Assembly (NCBI GenBank): GCA_017381835.1
Contig: JAFOBK010000257.1
Location: 1-24,884, forward strand
DNA from: Oscillospiraceae bacterium
Lineage (GTDB): Bacteria > Bacillota_A > Clostridia > Oscillospirales > Oscillospiraceae
DNA: 24,884 nt
Reading direction: 5' to 3'
In this document: positions 8,629 through 16,040 of the stretch, one piece after another
How the letters are laid out: each line of letters opens with the position of its first letter
Position numbering within the stretch: the first letter of the stretch is position 1
Program-made: the position numbers and the translations under genes
The notes under the pieces: model-generated
What the model was told of the DNA's origin: nothing
Database searches by the model: none
What the model saw: only the letters and a program-made list of their open reading frames with translations

Positions 8629-9554
8629 TAGTAAATGTCCTCCTTCTTCTTAAGGTAAATCAGCTGAATCAGCGAGATAGCCGCAATGATCAGCAACAGG
8701 AACACCGACAGCGCCGAACCAAGACCGTAGTCATAGTCCTGGAAGCCAAAGAAGTAAATTCTCTGGGTCATCAGCAGGGTGGACTTACCGGGCATACCCT
8801 GAGAAATGTTGTAGGGCAGTTCGTAAGCCTTGAAGCCGGCAATGGTGGTGGTGATGACGTTGATAGTAATAGAGGATGCCATCATAGGCATGGTGATATT
8901 CCACAGCTTCTGGCGGGGGGAAGCACCGTCCAGCTCTGCTGCTTCATAAAGATTCTGGTCAATACTCTGCAGACCGGCCAGGAACACGATAACACAGAAA
9001 CCGATCTGAACCCAGGTAGAACCGACGATAACAGCGATGTTGGTGATGCCGCGGGTCTCCAGCCAGTTAACAGGCTCCAGACCGGCAGAAACCAGCATCT
9101 TGTTGATAACACCGTTATTGTAGTTGTACATGATACGCCACAGCATACCGACAACAGTGCCGGACAGCAGGGCAGGCAGGAACCAAAGAGAACGCATCAG
9201 GCCGCGGGGCAGGTAACCCTTGCCCTTCTTGTCCAGGGCCAGTGCAGTCATAAAGGAAATAACAATGGTGAGAATGGTAGTACCCAGAGCGAAGGTGACG
9301 GTAGCGATCATCATTTCCTTGTAACCGTCAATCTGGGAAATTTGCTTGTAATTGTCGAACCATACATAATTGTAGGTAGGTGCAACACCGTTCCAGTCAG
9401 TGAAGGAATAACGGATGACTTCGAACAGCGGCCAAAGCATAAACAGGGCGCAAAGGATAAAAGACGGCAGGATAAAAATCAAGCCGGAACGATTCCTGGT
9501 GCGCTCCATGGGGCTGTATCTGCGCTTGCGCAGTGTGAGGTCAGGCTTTTTCAT
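8628..9554 (-). CDS. Carbohydrate ABC transporter permease (MalF-type)
   Basis: About 308 residues with a basic N-terminal tail (KKPDLTLRKRRYSP) and six membrane segments. The EAA motif is YEAAELDGASPRQKLWNI followed by TMPMM, the standard sugar-permease form. The ATG at 9552-9554 is preferred because GAGG lies six bases upstream; an in-frame ATG at 9564-9566 lacks a good site and would overlap the GAGG. It forms the transmembrane channel with the MalG-type protein and receives substrate from the lipoprotein encoded upstream. A 221-base gap with a stable hairpin separates it from that binding-protein gene, so the permeases may be expressed below the binding protein. Confidence 0.94.
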   Translation of the reverse strand: MKKPDLTLRKRRYSPMERTRNRSGLIFILPSFILCALFMLWPLFEVIRYSFTDWNGVAPTYNYVWFDNYKQISQIDGYKEMMIATVTFALGTTILTIVISFMTALALDKKGKGYLPRGLMRSLWFLPALLSGTVVGMLWRIMYNYNNGVINKMLVSAGLEPVNWLETRGITNIAVIVGSTWVQIGFCVIVFLAGLQSIDQNLYEAAELDGASPRQKLWNITMPMMASSITINVITTTIAGFKAYELPYNISQGMPGKSTLLMTQRIYFFGFQDYDYGLGSALSVFLLLIIAAISLIQLIYLKKKEDIY

Positions 9555-9694
9555 AGGATTCCTCATTTCTTATGGTTTGGATCTTTCGGGGCTCAGGCAC
9601 TGATAAAGCGCATATGGCAGCACGGCATCAGTATCCTTTTTCTTTTTGCGGGACACGCTTGCGTCTTTCATTTTTCGCGTGCTGCCTTAAATTT

Positions 9695-9727
9695 ACCCCA
9701 CCGGAGGGCAGGAACCTCCGGTGGGGT
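9695..9727 (-). promoter_or_regulatory. Intercistronic hairpin between binding-protein and permease genes
   Basis: A perfect inverted repeat: CCCCACCGGAGG at 9696-9707, a seven-base loop, and CCTCCGGTGGGG at 9715-9726, extended by one A-T pair. On the transcribed minus strand it is followed by TAAATTTAAGG, not by a T-run, so it is not a standard intrinsic terminator. It most likely protects the 3' end of the abundant binding-protein mRNA after processing, or partly attenuates transcription, as known for the malE-malF gap. The rest of the 9555-9775 gap shows no gene. Confidence 0.7.
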
Positions 9728-9775
9728 GTTGTACCCTTAGTTAGTTAGGTTATTTGCTTTTGGGAAAAATGATGC

Positions 9776-11107
9776 TTACTGGTTCTTGAAGGACTTGGGC
9801 ATCATTTCAGCCATCTTAGCAACCATAGCAGCTGCGTCGTTGTCGCCCATCAGCAGGCCCTTGATCATGCCGTTAGCAGCATCGGAGAACTCAGCAGCCC
9901 ACAGGTTGAAGCCCATCAGGACAGCGGGAGCAGCGCCCATCTTAGCAGCGACGGGGATCATGCACTCGGGCAGAGCAATCAGGTCCTCGGTCATGGAGGT
10001 GACAACGGGAACGGTACCACGAGCGTTCTGGATGATAGCGAAGTTCTCGCCCTCGAACAGCCAGTTGAAGAAGGTCTGAACAGCTTCCCACTCAGCGTCG
10101 GTGCGGTTCTCGTTAACGGTAACGCAGAATGCATCCTCGGGGGAGTTGGAGATCCAGTTGACTTCGTCACCGAAGCAGGGCAGATCAGCGTAGATGTTCT
10201 CAACAACGCCGGAGATCATACCTGCGTTCCAGTTACCAGCGATGCACATTGCAGCCAGGCCGTCGCCCATAGCGGTTGCAGCATCTTCTTCCAGCATGGA
10301 AGCGGAACCGGTCAGGAAGTAAGGAGCGATCTGGTCCATTCTCTCAGCCAGGCCAGGAACTGCAGCCCAATCGAAGGTGCCGTTCTTGAAGTCTTCCTGG
10401 TAAGCAGCGACAGCGTCAGCGTCGTTGAGCAGGTTAGCCAGAACCAGTTCCAGGATCATCCAGGAGGTAGTGGTCTTGCCAGCAGCGGTAACCAGAGGAG
10501 CAGCGTCGGTCTTAGCTTCGATGTCAGCGCAGCAAGCCATCAGCTCGTCCCAGTTCTTGGGAGCCTCAGTCCAGCCAGCCTCGTTCAGGATGTCCATGTT
10601 GTAGAACATGCAGGAGAATGCAGCACCCTGGCACATACCAACGAACTTGCCGTTGTGGGTGAATGCGTTCTTGTAGGTGTCGGGCATCAGGCCAGCGACT
10701 TCCCAGTCAGCGATGTCAACCAGCATGTCAGCAGCGATCATGGCGTCCATGTTGTCGTTGTTGTTGCACTGGATAACGTCGGGCAGGTCGTTAGCACCGA
10801 TACGGGTTGCCAGGAAGGTGGTGTCTTCGCCCAGACCAACGTGCTCGACTTCGATCCAGGGATGCTCTTCCTCGAACTTAGCTTCCATAACGTCCCATGC
10901 GTCAGCCCAGTCAACCTGAGCGATCCACACTTCGATAGTTACTTCTTCCTTCTCTTCGGGAGCAGCTTCGGGTGCAGCCTCGGGAGCTGCCTCAGGAGCG
11001 GCTTCGGGAGCTGCCTCGGGAGCAGCTTCGGGTGCCTTTTCGCCGCCACATGCGACCAGGCCGAATACCATAGCCAGAGCCAGCAGCAGAGCAATAATCT
11101 TCTTCAT
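9776..11107 (-). CDS. Extracellular sugar-binding lipoprotein of ABC transporter
   Basis: A 443-residue solute-binding protein (family 1, MalE-like). It has a lipoprotein signal peptide with lipobox LVAC, lipidated Cys20, then a Gly-Gly-Glu-Lys spacer and a low-complexity tether of seven Ala-Pro-Glu-based tetrapeptides. The mature domain starts about residue 55 with EEVTIEVWIAQVDWADAW, followed by LPDVIQCNNNDN, the typical early strand-helix pattern. Other features are NVWA-like ligand-loop aromatics and GDGLAAMCIAGNWNAG, the hinge segment usual in CUT1 binding proteins. AGGAGG sits 9 bases before ATG. It captures the sugar at the cell surface and delivers it to the two permeases downstream. 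The sugar is unknown. Confidence 0.95.
   Translation of the reverse strand: MKKIIALLLALAMVFGLVACGGEKAPEAAPEAAPEAAPEAAPEAAPEAAPEEKEEVTIEVWIAQVDWADAWDVMEAKFEEEHPWIEVEHVGLGEDTTFLATRIGANDLPDVIQCNNNDNMDAMIAADMLVDIADWEVAGLMPDTYKNAFTHNGKFVGMCQGAAFSCMFYNMDILNEAGWTEAPKNWDELMACCADIEAKTDAAPLVTAAGKTTTSWMILELVLANLLNDADAVAAYQEDFKNGTFDWAAVPGLAERMDQIAPYFLTGSASMLEEDAATAMGDGLAAMCIAGNWNAGMISGVVENIYADLPCFGDEVNWISNSPEDAFCVTVNENRTDAEWEAVQTFFNWLFEGENFAIIQNARGTVPVVTSMTEDLIALPECMIPVAAKMGAAPAVLMGFNLWAAEFSDAANGMIKGLLMGDNDAAAMVAKMAEMMPKSFKNQ
10955..11038 (-). repeat. 12-bp tandem repeat encoding the Ala-Pro-Glu tether
   Basis: Seven imperfect 12-base units such as ttcgggagcagc, ttcgggtgcagc and ctcgggagctgc run without gaps on the plus strand. 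Read on the minus strand they code for six APEA tetrapeptides followed by APEE. The units differ only at silent positions, so the protein repeat is conserved while the DNA drifts. Copy number is likely to vary between strains and would alter the length of the surface tether. Confidence 0.9.
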
Positions 11108-11138
11108 TCTTCATTTCCTCCTTATTATTTATACGGTT

Positions 11139-12623
11139 TTAAAGTCCGTAAACTTCACCAAGTGTTCCGGCGCACTTTTTGTACTGCTCGTAGAGCTTTG
11201 CGTACATGGCTGCGCGAGCGGGATCCGGCTGGATCACGCGTTCCCGGATTGCCAGGCATTTGTATCCTTCTTCGACACTGGAGTAAATCCCACAGCCCGT
11301 TCCGGCCATAATGGCTGCGCCCACGCAAGCAAGGTCGGCAACCTCCGGAATTCGGACAGGCAGATTTGCTATGTCCGCCACCATCTGGCACCAAAGTGCA
11401 CTCTTGGAAGCGCCTCCTGCGAGTTTCAGGCCTTCCTTGGAGGGTTTCGTCTTGAAAGACTCCATCATCCAAATCGCCTGGAACGCAACACCTTCCATAA
11501 TGGCGCGGGCAATATCAAAACGGTCATGGGAAAGATCCAAGCCGATAAAAGACGCTTTTTGGAATCTGCGGTTCGGAGCCGCATTTCCGGAGAAGGGGAA
11601 GAAGAACAAACCGTCTTCTGCCGCTTTCCGCTTTGCAACCTCTTCGTTGATCACATCGAAGGGGATCTGACTGCCGTCAGGGGCAACCGTCAGGTTCTTA
11701 CGCCACCACTCCAGGCAAACACCGCCGGAGGACAGGCTTAACAGAGAGCCCCATTTGCCGGGTACTGCCGCAATAGACTGGGCAAGGCCGGTCTCAAAAG
11801 CGGGCTCATCACCGATGGCGGTGACCACCCAGCAGGTACCGGAGCCGATGAGGATGTCGCCGTTGTTGAGGGCGCCGGCACCCAGTGCCACAGCATACTG
11901 GTCGTGAGCGCCTGCCACCAGCACACAGTCGGTGCTCAGGCCCATAGCCTCGGCAGCTTCCACTGTCAGATGGCCGATTACATCACCGGAATGAACCAGC
12001 TTGGGAAGCTGATCTTCTCTGACACCGGAAAACTTCAGGATCTCCGGATCATAACAGCCGGTACGGATATTGGCAAACTGGTTATTGCCCGCATCGGACA
12101 TGTCCACCGCGGGAATACCGGTCATTTTCATAGAGATATAGTCCGGCACGGACAGGAACATGGCCGTCTTTTCAAACAGCTCCGGCTCATTTTCCCGCAT
12201 CCAGCGGCTTTCGGTAGCCAGCATGGACTTGCTCAGCCGCCAGCCGGTTTTCTGATACATCAGATCAGCATCACCGAACTCACGGATGAAGGCTTCCGTC
12301 TGGGGGCCGCCGCGGCCGTCATTCCAAACCATTGCGGGACGGACAGGCTTCATATCCTTATCCACCGCAACCATGGTACCGCCCTGCAAAGACAGGGAGA
12401 TTGCCGCTACTGCCTTGCCGATTTCAGGATCGGCGCAGACTTCACGAACAGTTTCGCAAACCGCGTTCCACCAATCCTCAGCATTCTGCTCACTGTAACC
12501 CACCTGGGGATTATACATTTCATAGCCACGGTAGGCGTGTCCCAGCAGCTGACCGTCCGTAGAGAACAGCAAGGTCTTGGTACCGGTGGTACCCACGTCG
12601 ATACCCAGCAAGTATTTCTTCAT
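11139..12623 (-). CDS. FGGY-family carbohydrate kinase (xylulokinase-like), first gene of the operon
   Basis: About 494 residues. The N-terminal phosphate-binding loop is GIDVGTTGTKTLLF. The substrate region has SLSLQGGTMVAVD and VWNDGRGG. The likely catalytic base lies in VAGAHDQYAVALGAG. The C-terminal ATP-binding motifs are GSGTCWVV and LAGGASKSALWCQ. It phosphorylates a ketose or polyol in the cytoplasm; by context the product of the arabinose-isomerase-like enzyme. I chose the ATG at 12621-12623, with GGAGG seven bases upstream. A longer in-frame reading starts at a GTG inside that ribosome binding site and is not credible. The binding-protein gene follows after 31 bases. Ribulose, xylulose and a tetrulose are all possible substrates. 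Confidence 0.92.
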   Translation of the reverse strand: MKKYLLGIDVGTTGTKTLLFSTDGQLLGHAYRGYEMYNPQVGYSEQNAEDWWNAVCETVREVCADPEIGKAVAAISLSLQGGTMVAVDKDMKPVRPAMVWNDGRGGPQTEAFIREFGDADLMYQKTGWRLSKSMLATESRWMRENEPELFEKTAMFLSVPDYISMKMTGIPAVDMSDAGNNQFANIRTGCYDPEILKFSGVREDQLPKLVHSGDVIGHLTVEAAEAMGLSTDCVLVAGAHDQYAVALGAGALNNGDILIGSGTCWVVTAIGDEPAFETGLAQSIAAVPGKWGSLLSLSSGGVCLEWWRKNLTVAPDGSQIPFDVINEEVAKRKAAEDGLFFFPFSGNAAPNRRFQKASFIGLDLSHDRFDIARAIMEGVAFQAIWMMESFKTKPSKEGLKLAGGASKSALWCQMVADIANLPVRIPEVADLACVGAAIMAGTGCGIYSSVEEGYKCLAIRERVIQPDPARAAMYAKLYEQYKKCAGTLGEVYGL

Positions 12624-12679
12624 ATTGCTTCCTCCCACAAACGACAGTACTACAGGTTACTATCTTTTCTAACACAGAT

Positions 12680-12708
12680 AGATTAGCACGATTTTGTCAT
12701 CACGTCAA
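12680..12708 (-). promoter_or_regulatory. Sigma-A promoter of the catabolic operon
   Basis: On the minus strand, TTGACG (12703-12708) is followed by a 17-base spacer and TAATCT (12680-12685), with TGC just before the -10 making an extended -10 element. Transcription would start near 12673, about 50 bases before the kinase ATG. The -35 matches five of six consensus bases; the -10 is weak, fitting a regulated promoter. Confidence 0.65.
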
Positions 12709-12715
12709 TTTTTAA

Positions 12716-12738
12716 TGACCGATTCAATCAAGAATTGG
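12716..12738. promoter_or_regulatory. Candidate operator: imperfect palindrome upstream of the operon -35
   Basis: CCGATTC and GAATTGG (12719-12725 and 12732-12738) form a 6-of-7 inverted repeat around six bases, starting eight bases upstream of the -35 hexamer. The left part, tgaccgattcaatc (12716-12729), recurs with one change at 12791-12804. The position suits an activator or an upstream repressor site. The cognate protein may be the DeoR regulator of the operon, but this is inference. Confidence 0.45.
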
Positions 12739-12790
12739 TTACTTGCACAAAACTAAAGCGTCGTTATTGTGGCATTCGTTTAAGGAGATT

Positions 12791-12804
12791 TGACCGATTC
12801 GATC
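12791..12804. promoter_or_regulatory. Second copy of the candidate operator half (direct repeat)
   Basis: The sequence tgaccgattcgatc matches 13 of 14 bases of 12716-12729 in the same orientation, 75 bases away, close to seven helical turns. It lies between the operon promoter and the promoter of the divergent GTPase gene. The remaining intergenic bases (12624-12947) hold only the two promoters listed and no supported small gene. Confidence 0.4.
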
Positions 12805-12883
12805 GTTTGTATTTGAGGAAAATACACCGTCGCTGCCCATAATACATTTTCCGTCTCCGGCTACAAAAAACGGCGCCGCCATC

Positions 12884-12912
12884 TCGACTATCTGCCATGT
12901 TTATGATACAAT
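12884..12912 (+). promoter_or_regulatory. Promoter of the translation-factor/NYN gene
   Basis: TCGACT (12884-12889), a 17-base spacer and TACAAT (12907-12912, five of six consensus bases). Predicted start of transcription is near 12919, leaving a short leader that contains AAAGGAGGG before the ATG. No attenuator or leader peptide of the kind seen upstream of tet(M) fits in so short a leader. Confidence 0.5.
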
Positions 12913-12947
12913 ACATCCAGAATTTTTCGTAAAGGAGGGCATTGCAT

Positions 12948-15473
12948 ATGGCCGGAACAAAAAAGCATCCCTTAAGCATCGGTCTGTTAGCTCATGTGGA
13001 CGCAGGCAAAACCACACTTTCTGAAGCCCTGCTGTATGTAAGCGGTGCCCGCCGGACTTTGGGTCGGGTAGACCACGCCGATGCCTTCCTGGACACCCAC
13101 GCCCTGGAGCGTGCAAGAGGTATCACCATTTTCTCCAAGCAGGCCAGGATGGAGACCCCCAGCAGAGTCATCACCCTGGTAGACACCCCCGGCCACGTGG
13201 ACTTTTCCGCGGAAGCGGAGCGGGTTCTCCCCATTTTGGATTGCGCGGTTCTTGTCATCGGCGGCCAGCTGCAGGCCCACACCGCAACCCTATGGAACCT
13301 GCTGCAGCGCTATCATGTGCCCACCATTCTCTTCATCAGCAAAATGGATCTGCCCGGCAAATCCAAAGAAGAGCTGATGGCTGATCTTTCCACCCAGCTA
13401 AGCCCTCATTGTGTAGACTTTTCCGCCGATGAAGAGAGCATCTTCGAATCCGCCGCCATGTGCGACGAGGCGCTGCTGGAAACCTACCTGGAAACCGGCA
13501 TCGTCACCGATAATAACCTGCGGGAACTGATTGCCAGCCGGACTCTCTTCCCCTGCTGCTTCGGCTCCGGTCTGAAGCTGGAGGGTATTGACCGGCTTTT
13601 AGACATTTTGGATTTGTACGCTCCCCTGCCCCGATATGCTGCCGACTTTGGCGCAAAGGTCTACAAAATCTCCCGGGATCCCCAAGGCAACCGGCTTACC
13701 TGGCTGAAGGTCACCGGCGGCAAGCTGCAGGTGCGGGATATTCTGACCTATTCTGACCCCAAAGGAAAAGAGCTGACCGAAAAGGTCGTGCAGCTGCGGC
13801 AATACTCCGGCGATAAATTCACCGCTCCGGAGGAGGTACTGCCCGGCGAACTGGTGGCTGTCACCGGCCTCTCCGCCACCTTCGCAGGCCAGGGTTTGGG
13901 CGCAGAGTCTGCCGCCCTTGCACCGGTTTTGGAGCCGGTGATGACTTACCGTGTAGAGCTGCCCAAGGGCTGCGACCCCATGACCTTCCTGCCGAAAATG
14001 CGGCAGCTGGAGGAAGAAGATCCTCAGCTGCATGTGCTGTGGGATGATCATCTGAAACAGATCCATGTGCAGATCATGGGTAAGATTCAGCTGGAAATTT
14101 TGAAAAGTCTGATCCAGCAGCGGTTTAATCTGGAAATCGCCTTCCTGGATCGCCGGATCTATTATAAGGAGACCATTCTGAACACCGTAGAAGGCATCGG
14201 TCACTTTGAGCCTCTGCGCCACTATGCCGAGTGCCATCTGCTGCTGGAACCCCTGCCCCTGGGCAGCGGTCTGGTGTTTGACACGGTATGCTCCACAGAT
14301 GTGCTGGACATCGGCTATCAGCGGCTGATTTTGGGTCACTTAAGTGAGAAAATGCATCGGGGTGTGCTGGTCGGCGCGCCCATCACCGATATGAAGATCA
14401 CCCTGCTGGTGGGCAAGGCTCACCTAAAGCACACTGAAGGCGGCGACTTCCGCCAGGCCACCTATCGGGCCGTCCGCCAGGGTCTGATGCAGGCAAAATC
14501 CCAGCTTCTGGAGCCCTGGTACAGCTTTAAGTTGACCGTTCCCACGGAGTCCATTGGCAGAGCCATCACCGATATCCGTACCATGGGCGGCAAATTCGAA
14601 GCACCGGAACCCGTTGGCGCCAATTCCGTCCTCACCGGCACTGTCCCCGCCGCAGAGCTGGGTGACTATGCCGACCAGGTAGCCGCCTACACCCAGGGCA
14701 AGGGCCAGCTGCAGGTGGCTTTGGACGGCTATGCCCCCTGCCACAATCAGGATGCAGTGGTTGCTGCCGCCGCTTATGATCCGGAAGCGGATCTGGACAA
14801 CACTCCCGACTCTGTGTTCTGCAGCCACGGTGCCGGCTTCACCGTTAAGTGGCACCAGGTTAAAGACTATATGCACCTGGAAAGCGGACTGAAAAAGTCC
14901 GAAGAACCCGCTCTGATCACCCGGAACATCCGTTTGGACGATAAGGAACTGGAAGCCATCATGGAGCGGGAGTTCGGCCCTATTAAGCGGCCTTTATACC
15001 AGGCACCCGCCAATAAATCCGCCAAAGCAGAGGTTGAGATCCGTCCCCCCAAGCAATCTGCCATTATTGTAGACGGCTACAATGTGATCTTTGCCTGGGA
15101 AGAGCTGGCGGATCAGGCAAAGCATGACCTGGATGCGGCACGGCGCCGGCTGTGCGATATCCTTTCCAGCTTTGCCGGTTTTAAAAAGTGCTATCTAGTG
15201 CTGGTGTTCGACGGCTGGAAGGTGAAGGGCAATCCCGGCGAAAAGGAGCAGTTCCACAACATCCAGGTAGTCTACACCAAGGAAAATCAAACTGCCGATG
15301 CCTACATCGAAGCTTTGGCCGACCAGATCGGCAGAAATTATGCCGTTCGTGTGGCCACCTCCGATGCCCTGGTGCAGATCTCTTCTCTCCGCTCCGGCGT
15401 GCTGCGCATGTCCGCCCGGGAACTGAAATTGGAAGTGGAAGCTGCCCGGAAAGAAATGCAGAAACATTTCTAA
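12948..15473 (+). CDS. TetM/EF-G-like translational GTPase fused to a Rae1 (YacP)-like NYN RNase domain
   Basis: An 841-residue protein. GTPase motifs: AHVDAGKTT (15-23), RGITI (57-61), DTPGHVDF (79-86) and SKMD (131-134). Domains II-V follow, with the ribosomal-protection signatures LEPLPLGSG and LLEPWYSFKL. The TetM loop carrying YSPVST is replaced here by HLKHTEGGDFR (492-502), so tetracycline removal is doubtful. After SHGAGFTVKWHQVKDYMHL and a charged linker comes an NYN domain (about 704-841) with IIVDGYNVIFAW (Asp709), VFDGW (Asp755), YTKENQTADAYIE (Asp784) and VATSD (Asp806), closely following Rae1, a ribosome A-site-dependent endoribonuclease. TetM-like proteins average near 640 residues, so the extra domain is clear. 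The ATG at 12948 has GGAGGG eight bases upstream; a TTG two codons earlier is too close to it. Likely role: acting on stalled or targeted ribosomes and cutting mRNA (inference). Confidence 0.9.
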   Translation: MAGTKKHPLSIGLLAHVDAGKTTLSEALLYVSGARRTLGRVDHADAFLDTHALERARGITIFSKQARMETPSRVITLVDTPGHVDFSAEAERVLPILDCAVLVIGGQLQAHTATLWNLLQRYHVPTILFISKMDLPGKSKEELMADLSTQLSPHCVDFSADEESIFESAAMCDEALLETYLETGIVTDNNLRELIASRTLFPCCFGSGLKLEGIDRLLDILDLYAPLPRYAADFGAKVYKISRDPQGNRLTWLKVTGGKLQVRDILTYSDPKGKELTEKVVQLRQYSGDKFTAPEEVLPGELVAVTGLSATFAGQGLGAESAALAPVLEPVMTYRVELPKGCDPMTFLPKMRQLEEEDPQLHVLWDDHLKQIHVQIMGKIQLEILKSLIQQRFNLEIAFLDRRIYYKETILNTVEGIGHFEPLRHYAECHLLLEPLPLGSGLVFDTVCSTDVLDIGYQRLILGHLSEKMHRGVLVGAPITDMKITLLVGKAHLKHTEGGDFRQATYRAVRQGLMQAKSQLLEPWYSFKLTVPTESIGRAITDIRTMGGKFEAPEPVGANSVLTGTVPAAELGDYADQVAAYTQGKGQLQVALDGYAPCHNQDAVVAAAAYDPEADLDNTPDSVFCSHGAGFTVKWHQVKDYMHLESGLKKSEEPALITRNIRLDDKELEAIMEREFGPIKRPLYQAPANKSAKAEVEIRPPKQSAIIVDGYNVIFAWEELADQAKHDLDAARRRLCDILSSFAGFKKCYLVLVFDGWKVKGNPGEKEQFHNIQVVYTKENQTADAYIEALADQIGRNYAVRVATSDALVQISSLRSGVLRMSARELKLEVEAARKEMQKHF

Positions 15474-15537
15474 TTTTTTCTTTCCTTTTTCTTCCTTTTC
15501 TTGTACAATTAAGAAAAAGCACACAGGAGGACTTGCT

Positions 15538-15993
15538 ATGAGCCACAAACATCCCCAGGATCAAAAAATGGCCGAGCGCGATGCCAAGATGGAAACGCGC
15601 GCCCACCGCAGTGACCACTTTTTCCGCCATGTACTGCACTATGTAGAACGCACTGTAGCAACCATCACTCTGCTGGGTCTTATCGTTTCTTTTGTATTTC
15701 TGGTGTATCAGATGTTTGCTAATCCCAGCGCTTATCTGTTTGACACCCACCACTTCCTCCACAACATTCTGAATATTGTGGTCGGCTTCGAGTTCGTCCG
15801 AATGATGATCGATACCACTCCCGCCAACATTTTGGAAGTGCTGACCGTGGCTATCACCCGCCATGTTATCCTCAGCCATGACGACTACTGGAGCAACCTG
15901 ATCTGTATCGCATGTATCGCTGGTCTGTTTGCGATCCGCCGTTACCTGGTCCGCCGCAGCGAACTGAAGGAAGAAATGGTAGAAATCGAATAA
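15538..15993 (+). CDS. PsiE-like small membrane protein
   Basis: A 151-residue protein with a charged, His-rich N-terminus and about four hydrophobic stretches: TITLLGLIVSFVFLVYQMF, a second around NILNIVVGFEFVRMM, a third in ILEVLTVAITRHVIL, and LICIACIAGLFAI near the end. The FEF-x(n)-ITRHVILSH pattern resembles the phosphate-starvation-inducible PsiE family, whose function is unknown. AGGAGG lies seven bases before ATG. It starts 64 bases after the GTPase-NYN gene with no terminator between them, so it may be cotranscribed, although a TACAAT sequence at 15504-15509 could serve as a -10. The family call is moderate; 'membrane protein' is certain. Confidence 0.7.
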   Translation: MSHKHPQDQKMAERDAKMETRAHRSDHFFRHVLHYVERTVATITLLGLIVSFVFLVYQMFANPSAYLFDTHHFLHNILNIVVGFEFVRMMIDTTPANILEVLTVAITRHVILSHDDYWSNLICIACIAGLFAIRRYLVRRSELKEEMVEIE

Positions 15994-16005
15994 TCCTTAC
16001 AACGC

Positions 16006-16035
16006 AAAAGCACCGGGGCAACCCGGTGCTTTTTA
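16006..16035. terminator. Bidirectional intrinsic terminator
   Basis: AAAAGCACCGGG (16006-16017), loop GCAA, CCCGGTGCTTTT (16022-16033), followed by further T residues. It lies between the convergent PsiE-like gene (plus) and lipoprotein gene (minus) and has T-runs in both directions. Confidence 0.9.
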
Positions 16036-16040
16036 TTGAT

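Noticed and set aside
9776..11107. Ala-Pro-Glu repeat as sequence artefact
   Set aside because: The units differ at synonymous positions in a way that keeps the peptide, which is not what a sequencing or assembly slip would give.
13599..14339. Minus-strand open frame of 246 residues inside the GTPase gene
   Set aside because: Antisense shadow of conserved GTPase domains; no ribosome binding site or recognisable motif.
12948..15473. Tetracycline resistance determinant
   Set aside because: The drug-contacting domain IV loop is not conserved, there is no tet-type leader, and the gene sits in ordinary chromosomal context without mobility genes.
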